From: JAICMB01 sp963802915
GTDB lineage: Bacteria > Acidobacteriota > Terriglobia > Bryobacterales > Bryobacteraceae
DNA: 64,000 nt
Assembly (NCBI GenBank): GCA_963802915.1
Contig: CAWDKQ010000008.1
Location: 124,001 to 188,000 of the forward strand
Reading direction: 5' to 3'
The translations under genes were made by a program, and so were the position numbers. Below the pieces are notes generated by a model. It was not told the origin of the DNA. It worked only from the letters and a program-made list of their open reading frames with translations, and did not search any database. Below, piece by piece: positions 8,390 to 15,580 of the stretch (position 1 is its first letter; each line of letters begins with the position of its first letter).

Positions 8390-9106
8390 CTAATAGGGAA
8401 GCGTGCGCAGCGCGGCCAGCGCCAGGATGGTCAACCCGGCAAAAACGCCATCCTCAACTCGGAATTGGCCCGGATCCGCAACCGGTAAATGGCCATTGTA
8501 CCCTCTCGAAAGCATGGCCCGATGTATCCCATCCGCCCGTGAATAAGAGCGCGCAAACAAAACTCCCAGAGCTCCCGCCGCTGATTGGAAGCGATCGCTA
8601 CGGCGTCTTCGGCGTGTTCCGCTGCGGCAAGCGGCCGCGAGGCGCATGTGCTGCGCCTGCTCTGAAATCACGAAAAGATATCGATAGAGAAACTGGATGA
8701 CTGAGACGAGTACGCGCGGCACGCCGAGGGTTTCGAATCCACGCAACAGGGCCGGGAGCGGTGTCGTACCCGAAACGACGAGAACGGATAATGCAGAGAG
8801 ATATGTTTTCTCAACGAGCGCAATCGCGCGCAGGTGATCGCCTCCGAACCAACTGATCGCCGCAAAAGTGAATGAGAAAGGAAGCACCACTGTGGCTCTG
8901 GTCAACACGCTCATGAGCGGGAGTCGAGCCATGATAATCGCTGCGAGGGCGACGAACGCGTACGCCCCGATGCGGTAATTCGCGCCGGGAGGGGTGGTGG
9001 CTACGACGACCAGGAAAGCAAGAAGCGCAAGAATCTTGGCTCGTGGATCGCGCAAATGGAGCGGACTATTTCCCTGCGCCCAGCGTTCCAGGATTACGTG
9101 ATGCAC
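8390..9106 (-). CDS. cbiQ: Cobalt/nickel ECF transporter transmembrane protein
   Basis: Integral membrane coupling protein of about 238 residues. The start is taken as GTG 9104-9106 (GGGAAG upstream), giving VHHVILERWAQGNSPLH, the normal CbiQ N-terminus (site for the Asp-Pro motif HLRDPRAKI). Four to five membrane segments follow, and the coupling helices appear as CRSGTRRRRR and HRAMLSRGY near the end. The gene overlaps the end of nikMN by 13 bp and is followed by cbiO. Confidence 0.88.
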   Translation of the reverse strand: MHHVILERWAQGNSPLHLRDPRAKILALLAFLVVVATTPPGANYRIGAYAFVALAAIIMARLPLMSVLTRATVVLPFSFTFAAISWFGGDHLRAIALVEKTYLSALSVLVVSGTTPLPALLRGFETLGVPRVLVSVIQFLYRYLFVISEQAQHMRLAAACRSGTRRRRRSDRFQSAAGALGVLFARSYSRADGIHRAMLSRGYNGHLPVADPGQFRVEDGVFAGLTILALAALRTLPY

Positions 9107-10023
9107 TCGGCTTCCCTTTTGGGTTTCTCCGGCCGCCCGCCGAGAACCTTCCCCGCGATCGCGCAAAGCCCGAAGATGAGTCCGAGTCCCGCGATTCCGG
9201 CTACGGCTCGCCGGCCCCAGTTCGAAGACCAGAACGGCAATTGATAATCGGCCAGTGGCGCGTGGAACGGAGATTTAGAGGCCATGCCGGTCAAAATGCC
9301 GATCCGTTGCAGACCATCCGGAGCCGCCGACGCCAACAGAAAACCAACGCCGACGAGCAGCACGGCGAAAGCTCCCAGCGCGGCTATGATTTTGCGATTC
9401 GATTTTTCGGGCTTTTGCACCCATCCCGGATTCAAACGCTCAATCGCTTGCAGGACTGCCACGGTGATGGCTCCCTCAGCGAGAGCGTTCACAGTGAAAA
9501 GGCCGATGGAACCGAGCACCAATTCTCGCGACATCGGAACTTTCGAAACCAGCAACTCGCTTAAAGCCAGGACGCCGCTGACCATCACGGAAAAGAATGC
9601 GCCCAGGAAGATCGCCGCTTTCCGGCCCGATCCGCGGCCCCAGAGCTGGTAGAAAAACGAGGCTGCGAGGACACCCGCGATCGCCATATTAAATACGTTG
9701 GCGCCGAGCGCCAGGACTCCACCGTCCTGAAAGACGAACGCCTGGGTCGCTAGAATCGCGGTCATAGTAATCACCGCGAAAGCGGGTCCAAGCGCATACG
9801 CCAGCAGTGCGCCTCCCACAAGGTGTGCGCTGGTACCTAAACCCACGGGGAAGTTGATCATCTGAGCGGCGAATACGAACGCGCCCATCACTCCCAGCAG
9901 GGGGATCCGTGCATCCTCCATTTGCCGGCTGGCGTGTCGCGCGATGATGCCGAATGCGGGAATGGCAACAACGTCCAGCGTTGCCCAGACCGGCGGAGAT
10001 AGAAAATTGTCCGGGATGTGCAT
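9094..10023 (-). CDS. Nickel/cobalt transport core with fused PDGLE domain (NikMN/CbiMN)
   Basis: 309 residues starting MHIPDNFLS, whose N-terminal Met-His is the metal-binding end characteristic of CbiM/NikM (this fixes the start at 10023). Six to seven membrane helices follow, with HLVGG in the middle. After about residue 225 comes a linker and a C-terminal PDGLQ segment matching the PDGLE (CbiN/NikN-like) domain, then a final membrane helix. The fusion is the NikMN arrangement. It transports Ni(II) or Co(II) across the inner membrane with CbiQ and CbiO; nikR next door favours nickel. Confidence 0.88.
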   Translation of the reverse strand: MHIPDNFLSPPVWATLDVVAIPAFGIIARHASRQMEDARIPLLGVMGAFVFAAQMINFPVGLGTSAHLVGGALLAYALGPAFAVITMTAILATQAFVFQDGGVLALGANVFNMAIAGVLAASFFYQLWGRGSGRKAAIFLGAFFSVMVSGVLALSELLVSKVPMSRELVLGSIGLFTVNALAEGAITVAVLQAIERLNPGWVQKPEKSNRKIIAALGAFAVLLVGVGFLLASAAPDGLQRIGILTGMASKSPFHAPLADYQLPFWSSNWGRRAVAGIAGLGLIFGLCAIAGKVLGGRPEKPKREAECIT

Positions 10024-10073
10024 AGGAGCCGCTACAAGAACAGTATCACCAATTTCAGATTCGTGTGCTTGCC

Positions 10074-10090
10074 CGGAGGCCATTCCTCCG
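10074..10090. promoter_or_regulatory. Inverted repeat in the nikMN/nikR divergent promoter region
   Basis: A perfect CGGAGG-N5-CCTCCG palindrome lies in the 82 bp between the divergent nikMN and nikR starts. A second pair, ATTCGT (10059-10064) and ACGAAT (10102-10107), flanks it. Neither matches the Escherichia coli NikR operator as I know it. A NikR site is inferred only from position. Confidence 0.3.
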
Positions 10091-10105
10091 CTAGTGTGAA
10101 TACGA

Positions 10106-10522
10106 ATGAGCGACCTCAGCCGGATTGGCGTAGCGATCGATTCCGATCTTCTCCAGAAGTTCGATGAGCTGATCGCCTCGCGAGGATACAGCAACCGATC
10201 GGAAGCTTTTCGCGATTTAATTCGCGACGAGTTGGTGGAAAGAGCTTGGGAACATCCCGACAGCGAGGTCGTGGGAACCGTTACGCTGGTCTACGACCAT
10301 CACGTAAGGCTGCTCAACGAGAAGCTGACCGGAATGCAGCACTCCCATTTCCATCAGATCCTCTCGACGCTTCACGTCCATCTGGATCATGACAACTGCC
10401 TCGAGGTGCTGGTGGTCCGCGGGAAAGCTGCGGACGTGAAGAAGATCGCGGACTCCATTATCAGCACTAAAGGCGTGAAGCACGGACGCCTGACCATCGC
10501 CTCCACCGGGGCGGAATTGTGA
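10106..10522 (+). CDS. nikR: Nickel-responsive transcriptional regulator
   Basis: 138 residues. The N-terminal ribbon-helix-helix (residues 5-45, IGVAIDSDLLQKFDELI) is followed by an ACT-like domain with the nickel site: His in HSHFHQ, then HVHLDHDNC (His-x-His and Cys). This is the full NikR ligand set (H76, H87, H89, C95 in E. coli numbering). It represses nickel uptake when nickel is bound, and sits divergently from a nickel importer. It overlaps acpS by 4 bp (GTGA). Confidence 0.93.
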   Translation: MSDLSRIGVAIDSDLLQKFDELIASRGYSNRSEAFRDLIRDELVERAWEHPDSEVVGTVTLVYDHHVRLLNEKLTGMQHSHFHQILSTLHVHLDHDNCLEVLVVRGKAADVKKIADSIISTKGVKHGRLTIASTGAEL

Positions 10523-10896
10523 TCGTCGGGATCGGAACCGACCTGGCTGAAGTGGATCGAATCCGAGCGGCCATCGAGCGCCATGGGCTTCGCTTCGTCG
10601 AGCGCGTCTTCACGCCCGGTGAGATCGCCTACGTGGAACGCAAAGCGAATAAATACGAACGTTATGCCGCTCGTTTCGCGGCCAAAGAGGCCGGCATGAA
10701 AGCGATTGGCACAGGATGGAGGCGCGGCGTGCGGTGGCAGGATTTTGAGGTCTCCAATCTTCCCTCCGGCAAGCCCACCTTGGCTTTTCATGGCGTCGCC
10801 GCGGAGTTCGCCAAAAGAATCAGCGTCAAGAATATATCCCTCTCACTCACGCACACAGCTCTTCAGGCCATGGCGATAGTAATCTTGGAAGCTTGA
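10519..10896 (+). CDS. acpS: Holo-[acyl-carrier-protein] synthase
   Basis: 125 residues from a GTG at 10519. The family signature GIGTDLAEVDRI (residues 4-15) with the metal Asp, and RFAAKEAGMKA (about 52-62) with the metal Glu, are intact. It transfers 4'-phosphopantetheine from CoA to apo-ACP in the cytoplasm. Its translation is coupled to nikR by a 4 bp overlap, a pairing with no obvious functional link. Confidence 0.95.
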   Translation: MIVGIGTDLAEVDRIRAAIERHGLRFVERVFTPGEIAYVERKANKYERYAARFAAKEAGMKAIGTGWRRGVRWQDFEVSNLPSGKPTLAFHGVAAEFAKRISVKNISLSLTHTALQAMAIVILEA

Positions 10897-10897
10897 C

Positions 10898-10916
10898 CAC
10901 CCAGTACGTTTGGGTG
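10898..10916 (+). terminator. Weak stem-loop just after acpS
   Basis: CACCCA and TGGGTG flank a 7-nt loop starting just beyond the acpS stop. No run of T follows, so this is at best a weak or rho-dependent end. The next gene starts only at 11070, leaving about 170 bp that holds a plausible leader or promoter but no recognised gene. Confidence 0.3.
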
Positions 10917-11069
10917 ATTTCACCACCCTTTTCTCCGGCTTCCGCGAGTTTTCACCAATTCGGGCAGATCTTGTGCGATCGCACCCTTTGTCATTTGAAT
11001 AACTTGGAGATGGCGTGGGAAATGCCTATTACTTGGCATCGGGAACAGGAATCGCTCAGAGAGGATCTT

Positions 11070-12041
11070 ATGAAAGCCCAGACACTTAGCGTACGAGAGT
11101 CGACCGGCCACGTACTGAGTTGCACCATCTTCCGGGCCGGTGGAAAGAAGTTGTTAGCTAAAGGACATGTCATCAGCGAAGAGGACGTAAAACTCCTCGA
11201 AGTCGAAGGCATGAACGAAGTCTGGGTAACCCAGCTTGAAGAGGGCGAAGTTGCGGAAGACGATGCGGTGATGATGGTTGCGAGTGAGATGGCCTGCGGT
11301 TCGGTGGACATCCGGCTCGCTGCCGGCGGCCGCGCGAATCTCGCCGCTACGGAATCGGCTTGTCTCCTGGTCGACGACGAACTGCTGAAACAGATCAACT
11401 GCACTACCAGCATTGCTATCGCGACGCTGAGCAATTTCTGCCATGCGTCTACGGGACAGCGCGTCGCGACCGTGAAGAGCGCGCCCTTCGCGGTTCCGAA
11501 AGATCAACTCGAAGCCGTGATGACCATTCTTAAAGAACGCGGTCCAATCCTGCAGTCGCGGCCGGTTCGCAATCCGACGGTCGCCGTGCTTTACTCGGAT
11601 CCCGTGGATGGTGAGCGAGCCCGCTTGCTTTTTGAGAGCGTGACACGGCAGCGGCTCGAACGTCTTGGCGCAAGCGTTTCTTTTGCCCTGAGCTGCATTG
11701 AAGACGAAATGATGGTGTCTCGCTCGCTCCAGCATCTTCTGCGGGCCAAACCAACGGCTATTCTGATTGCGTCCACCACCGCTCCAGCCGGCCCCGGCGA
11801 CGTGATCGGCCGCTCGATGGCCCGCGCGGGATGCACTCTGGAAAGATTTTTGGCGCCCGTCGAGCCTGGCAATCTTTTGCTGCTGGGCTATAAAGACGAC
11901 GTCCCCGTAATGTCAGCACCAGGATGTTTCCGATCAGCCAAGCCGAACGTCGTAGACCTGCTGCTGCCACCAATGTTGGCTCGATATCGGGTCTCGGGTT
12001 GGGAGATCGCCTGTTTAGGACACGGCGGCCTCCTCGCGTAA
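11070..12041 (+). CDS. Molybdopterin-binding (MoeA/MoCF-like) protein
   Basis: 323 residues from ATG 11070 (AGAGAGG upstream). The pattern KKLLAKGHVISEEDVKLLE, GGRANLAATESACLL and then a MoCF_biosynth-type end (TAPAGPGDVI, EPGNLLLLGY, GCFRSAKPNVVDLLLPP and LGHGGLL) match the N-terminal half of proteins annotated as molybdopterin-binding/glycosyltransferase family 2 fusions. In those fusions the C-terminal half is a MocA-like nucleotidyltransferase; here it is absent. A related free-standing transferase lies at 50147. Probable role: maturation of the molybdenum cofactor for xanthine-dehydrogenase-family enzymes. Confidence 0.72.
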   Translation: MKAQTLSVRESTGHVLSCTIFRAGGKKLLAKGHVISEEDVKLLEVEGMNEVWVTQLEEGEVAEDDAVMMVASEMACGSVDIRLAAGGRANLAATESACLLVDDELLKQINCTTSIAIATLSNFCHASTGQRVATVKSAPFAVPKDQLEAVMTILKERGPILQSRPVRNPTVAVLYSDPVDGERARLLFESVTRQRLERLGASVSFALSCIEDEMMVSRSLQHLLRAKPTAILIASTTAPAGPGDVIGRSMARAGCTLERFLAPVEPGNLLLLGYKDDVPVMSAPGCFRSAKPNVVDLLLPPMLARYRVSGWEIACLGHGGLLA

Positions 12042-12097
12042 TCGCAGATCTCCTCCATTACCTAGGCGCTAACTCCGAGGCGCTTAAGGATGTCCTC

Positions 12098-12129
12098 AGC
12101 CGGGTGCTTCCAAGTGCCCGGCTCTTTTT
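12098..12129 (+). terminator. Rho-independent terminator
   Basis: Stem AGCCGGG/CCCGGCT with a 12-nt loop followed by CTTTTTG, 57 bp downstream of the molybdopterin-binding protein stop and before the convergent CDP-alcohol transferase end at 12143. Structure and T-tract are both present. Confidence 0.8.
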
Positions 12130-12142
12130 GTCTGTGGAGATT

Positions 12143-12778
12143 CTAAAAAGCCCGAGTCTGGGTCGTGCTTGCCGGTACGCGCAACTGGGCGTCTTCGAGC
12201 CGCTTTGCTTCCTGGTAGGTAAACGCCATGCGATGAATCACGGTGATATTTGCCAGCACCGCGATCACCCAAAGTACCGGCGCCATGCGGTCGAAAAGGG
12301 CGCCAATGATCAGTAGGACCACCCGCTCAGGACGCTCCATGAACCCGACCTTACAACTCGGAATCGTGTTTTCCGCCCGTGCCCGGGTGTAACTCACCAT
12401 CACGGAACCCGTCATCACGACGGCGGTCAGCACGACGTAGAACGGCCGGCTGATATTGCCGTAGTAGACCAGCAGCCCCATCAAAAGAGCGAGATCGGAA
12501 TAGCGGTCCAGAACCGAATCGAAAAATCCGCCAAAACGGGTTACCTGGTTGGTCGCGCGCGCCACGCGCCCATCCACCATGTCAAACAGGCCAGCGCTGA
12601 TAATCACGGCTCCGGCCCATCGGAATTGTCCCTCTGCGAGCAGCACGGCGGCGACGATATTGATCACCAAACCGAGAAACGTCAGGACATTTGGGTGGAT
12701 CTTCGAGAGGGCCAAGCCACGCACGATAAGGCGGATCGCCTTACCGAAAACCAAGCCAATCAGCCGGGTGTAAGTCAT
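12143..12778 (-). CDS. CDP-alcohol phosphatidyltransferase family protein
   Basis: 211 residues with about six membrane helices. The CDP-OH signature, Asp-Gly-x2-Ala-Arg-x8-Gly-x3-Asp-x3-Asp, is seen in DMVDGRVARATNQ followed by RFGGFFDSVLDRYSD (about residues 66-93). It joins a CDP-activated lipid to an alcohol such as glycerol phosphate, inositol phosphate or another head group in the inner membrane; the exact alcohol cannot be told. It is on the same strand as greA with 24 bp between. Confidence 0.88.
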   Translation of the reverse strand: MTYTRLIGLVFGKAIRLIVRGLALSKIHPNVLTFLGLVINIVAAVLLAEGQFRWAGAVIISAGLFDMVDGRVARATNQVTRFGGFFDSVLDRYSDLALLMGLLVYYGNISRPFYVVLTAVVMTGSVMVSYTRARAENTIPSCKVGFMERPERVVLLIIGALFDRMAPVLWVIAVLANITVIHRMAFTYQEAKRLEDAQLRVPASTTQTRAF

Positions 12779-12802
12779 TATCCCCTACTGAACTCAATTC
12801 TA

Positions 12803-13276
12803 CTACGTACCCGCGAGATCGTGGATGGTTGAGAGCTTTAGTATTTCGAGTTCCTTCGTGCCACCGGGGATCTGGATTTTGGTGGTATCCCCAACTTTCT
12901 TGCCCACCAGACCGCGGCCGATCGGCGATGACGTGGAGATTTTTCCGTTGTTTACGTCCGCATCCTCGCTGGTGACCAGGTGGTACGTCATCTCCTCGTC
13001 CTTGTCGACGTCCAGAACCACCACGGTAGAGCCCAGGCCAGCGCGATCTCTTGGAATTCGCGCCGGGTCGATCATTGAAATCTCCCGCAGCCGCGCCCGA
13101 AGTTGACCCAGGCGCATGTTCACGTGTCCCTGGCGTTCTTTGGCGGCGTGGTATTCCGCGTTTTCACTTAGATCGCCGTGCGCACGAGCTTTCGCGATTT
13201 CACGCGGCAACTCGATGCGCAATTCGTTTTCGAGCGCCGTGATTTCATCTTGCAGTTTCTTCTTGAGTTCTTCCAT
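12803..13276 (-). CDS. greA: Transcription elongation factor GreA
   Basis: 157 residues, the standard length. The N-terminal coiled coil carries the ARAHGDLSENAEYHAAKERQ segment whose acidic tip enters the RNA polymerase secondary channel; the C-terminal FKBP-like domain has SPIGRGLVGKKVGD. GreA stimulates transcript cleavage to rescue backtracked polymerase. The start is ATG 13276, 24 nt downstream of a good -10 box. Confidence 0.95.
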   Translation of the reverse strand: MEELKKKLQDEITALENELRIELPREIAKARAHGDLSENAEYHAAKERQGHVNMRLGQLRARLREISMIDPARIPRDRAGLGSTVVVLDVDKDEEMTYHLVTSEDADVNNGKISTSSPIGRGLVGKKVGDTTKIQIPGGTKELEILKLSTIHDLAGT

Positions 13277-13299
13277 GGGCGGACTATTACACCACGTTC

Positions 13300-13330
13300 A
13301 TTATAGGGCTGTTGCAAGCTGGTTGCGAGT
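13300..13330 (-). promoter_or_regulatory. Candidate greA promoter
   Basis: On the minus strand a perfect TATAAT -10 (13305-13300) sits 24 nt before the greA start. The matching -35 (TCGCAA) is weak, so this is a partial promoter call. Confidence 0.45.
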
Positions 13331-13338
13331 CATAGGCC

Positions 13339-13378
13339 TTGACATGAGCTACCCTATGTAGCATTCTACTTATATATG
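13339..13378 (+). promoter_or_regulatory. Candidate promoter/operator of PadR-type regulator
   Basis: TTGACA (13339-13344) is followed by the palindrome GCTAC-CCTAT-GTAGC (13348-13362) and a TATATATG that contains the start codon. A short IR in this position suits PadR autoregulation. Compare the second PadR gene at 20486, which also has TTGACAT and CATATATG elements. Confidence 0.45.
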
Positions 13379-13690
13379 AGCGCCGTCGCTCTATCCTATA
13401 CCGCCGCCTCCATCCTGTTCGCGATCGGCACCGGCTATCGCTATGGCTTCGACGTGATGGACATAACCGGTTTACCCAGCGGGACTGTCTACCCGGCCCT
13501 GCGGCGTCTCGAAAAGTCCGGATTGATTACGTCCGAGTGGGAGGACGAAGAGATTGCCCAGCGCGACCTTCGCCCGTCCAGAAAATACTATTCGATTACG
13601 ATGGCGGGCGAGGACTCTCTGGAAGCCGCGCTGAGCCGATACCCTTTGCTGGAGCGTCTGAGTTCGCACTTGCCGCAGAAATCGGAGTGA
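13376..13690 (+). CDS. PadR-family transcriptional regulator
   Basis: 104 residues. The winged helix is seen as ILFAIGTGYRYGFDVMD, SGTVYPALRRLEKSGLI (recognition helix) and a short wing with PSRKYYSITMAGE. PadR proteins act as dimeric repressors. It is followed 6 bp later by a membrane protein that is probably its target or partner, as in other PadR/permease pairs of Acidobacteriota. The start at 13376 is the only plausible one. Confidence 0.9.
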   Translation: MSAVALSYTAASILFAIGTGYRYGFDVMDITGLPSGTVYPALRRLEKSGLITSEWEDEEIAQRDLRPSRKYYSITMAGEDSLEAALSRYPLLERLSSHLPQKSE

Positions 13691-13696
13691 TTTGAT

Positions 13697-15010
13697 ATGG
13701 TTCCGCCAATCTGCCGTTTGTTGATCGTGCTCGCTTCGCTGGCTGTACCGCGATCGGAACGGAAGGCCTGGAAGCAGGAATGGTATGCGGAGGTGTCTTA
13801 TCGTCAGCGTTCCGGGGCATCTCTCAAGTATCTTTTACGCTCCTCGACCGGAGCTTTCCGGGACGCATCCTGGCTGCGCTCCCAGACGCCTTTCGATTTT
13901 CGGTTCGCTAAGGCGCCCTTGCGGATTGAGAGCTTTGCGGTAATTTTGGCTCTCCTGATCTGTCTCTGGACTTCCGCGCTGTTCCCCGTGCGCCCCGAGT
14001 TCTCTCATCTCGATCGCCTGGTTCGTTATGAGCGCGACCTGCACTTCATGGGTGCGGTGAACCAGTATATCTGGCCTCCGTTTCTTGCAAGCTGGCGGAA
14101 ACTGGCTGACGTCGAACAGATTGCTACGTATCGTATCCGACTGCTCGGTGCGATTCGCTTCGGCAAGGTATCTCCCAATTTCTTCGACGTTCTCGGTGTC
14201 GCGGAGCCGGCCGGTCGCCTTCCGCGGTCGAGCGACGACCCCCATACGGCTGTGATTACGAACACATTCTGGCGTACTGCTTTGCACTCCGACCCTCACG
14301 CCATCGGTAAGTCGTTCATCGCCAATGGCCAAAACTTTACGATCGTCGGGATACTCAGTCCCAGGTTTGCGTTCAACCGCTGCTCCTTTTTCGTGCCTCT
14401 GGGAAACGAACCGAGTTTTTACGCCATCGCGTTGTTGAAGCCGGGCGTCTCGCGACAGACTGCGGAAGCCGAATTGATCAAGACGACGCAGAACATGTTT
14501 CCGCGCTGGAGGTACGGCGGGATTACTCTCGAATCTCTCATCTCGCCGTTCACTCTGACTAGCACGGTCATGGCCGCCGGGATCGCCTGTCTGGGTATTG
14601 CCTATCTTCTGCTTCGCTACCGGAAAATCGCTTTGTTTACAGGCGCTCGAATTGCTGTGGGCTTGCTGGCAGTAACAGCAATGAATCTTGCGACGGCGCG
14701 CCCCATTGGGCATTTCTTCTGGCTTCTTTCGTTGCTGCAATTCTGGGTCTATATCGGACTTTGCTCGGCTGTCGTTTACTTTGTCTTAAGAGACCAGAAA
14801 TCGCGGTGCCCCATTTGCTTGGTGCACCTTCGCATGCCCGTCCCAATCGGATCCTGGAGCAGTCTAATCCTGGACCGTCCGGCAACCGAATATGTCTGCC
14901 CATCCGGCCATGGCGCTCTTTTCGTGTCGGAGGCGTTGCACGACCCGAATCAGTGGACCGAATTCGACGAATCGTGGCAGGACCTTTTCGCGGAAACCTC
15001 TCCAAAATAG
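13697..15010 (+). CDS. ADOP-like membrane protein with C-terminal zinc-ribbon-like end
   Basis: 437 residues. Residues 17-36 (PRSERKAWKQEWYAEV) resemble the N-terminal leader of ADOP permeases. One membrane segment is near 76-96, a periplasmic MacB_PCD-like domain spans about 100-275, and three further membrane segments follow near 290-372. The C-terminal tail has CPICLVHLRMPV and VCPSGHGALFVSE, spaced like a zinc ribbon (Cys-x2-Cys, about 27 residues, Cys-x3-His). The usual FtsX core and second half of an ADOP are missing. It pairs with PadR (6 bp gap). Role unknown: possibly a sensing or accessory relative of ADOP. Confidence 0.72.
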   Translation: MVPPICRLLIVLASLAVPRSERKAWKQEWYAEVSYRQRSGASLKYLLRSSTGAFRDASWLRSQTPFDFRFAKAPLRIESFAVILALLICLWTSALFPVRPEFSHLDRLVRYERDLHFMGAVNQYIWPPFLASWRKLADVEQIATYRIRLLGAIRFGKVSPNFFDVLGVAEPAGRLPRSSDDPHTAVITNTFWRTALHSDPHAIGKSFIANGQNFTIVGILSPRFAFNRCSFFVPLGNEPSFYAIALLKPGVSRQTAEAELIKTTQNMFPRWRYGGITLESLISPFTLTSTVMAAGIACLGIAYLLLRYRKIALFTGARIAVGLLAVTAMNLATARPIGHFFWLLSLLQFWVYIGLCSAVVYFVLRDQKSRCPICLVHLRMPVPIGSWSSLILDRPATEYVCPSGHGALFVSEALHDPNQWTEFDESWQDLFAETSPK

Positions 15011-15147
15011 CAAGAGCCAGCTATCCACCCACTTCCGCTGAATTTTCGCGTAGACCGGGCCAAATCCCCCAGCCTAGTTCAGACTACTACATTGAAAACA
15101 CAGAACAAGCGCCTGGCCACAAAAACGCTTTGACCTGTTCGTCCAAC

Positions 15148-15354
15148 ATGGCGATTATCCTGTTATGCGAAGAATGCGCCGACAACGTGACCATCCATAG
15201 CATCGATCCCACGAAGAACCTCGAGACTTCGGCCCGGCAATTCGGTTGGATGCGTACCGTTGAGGGTTGGATGTGCCCACTCCATAGCCAGAGGATCAGT
15301 GATGGTGACAAATCGACATCCGGCTCGACACAGCATTCAGGCGAAAACAGTTGA
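15148..15354 (+). CDS. Small CxxC protein, zinc-ribbon-like (hypothetical)
   Basis: 68 residues starting MAIILLCEECADNVTIHSID. It has a Cys-x2-Cys near the start and CPLHSQR near residue 43, so a small zinc-binding fold is possible. A longer frame from 14761 overlaps the preceding gene and has no support. It follows the PadR/ADOP-like pair by 137 bp. The function is unknown. Confidence 0.4.
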   Translation: MAIILLCEECADNVTIHSIDPTKNLETSARQFGWMRTVEGWMCPLHSQRISDGDKSTSGSTQHSGENS

Positions 15355-15517
15355 TACCGGCGGCCTCGTTGCGCGCGCTCTTTCTAGGGGCCGATCCGCG
15401 CGGGCCAGCATTCGCCAAAAATGCTTGGGCAATGAAGATCTACTCCTGGAGTTGAAACGGGCCCGGCGTCTCGTCCAGAACGCCATCACCAAAATTGAAC
15501 GCCGGCCTGCGGCCTAG
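15302..15517 (+). CDS. Small basic hypothetical protein
   Basis: About 71 residues from ATG 15302, rich in Arg/Ala, overlapping the end of the preceding small gene by 53 bp. The C-terminal part (LLLELKRARRLVQNAITKIE) looks like an amphipathic helix. No family is recognised. It could be a chance frame; kept because it is open, basic and of ordinary composition. Confidence 0.3.
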   Translation: MVTNRHPARHSIQAKTVDTGGLVARALSRGRSARASIRQKCLGNEDLLLELKRARRLVQNAITKIERRPAA

Positions 15518-15580
15518 ACATTCAAAGCCAACGCTTGTCGCTGGACTGTATCCGCCTGTTTTCGGCATACTGGTATTGCC

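Noticed and set aside
10059..10107. Canonical NikR operator in the divergent region
   Set aside because: No match to the GTATGA-N16-TCATAC pattern; ATTCGT/ACGAAT halves are 37 nt apart, too far for one dimer site.
13835..14740. 301-residue minus-strand frame
   Set aside because: Antisense to the ADOP-like membrane protein; polar low-complexity sequence without motifs.
14761..15354. 197-residue longer version of the small CxxC protein
   Set aside because: Its first 129 residues are out-of-frame inside the upstream membrane protein gene; only the part from 15148 looks protein-like.
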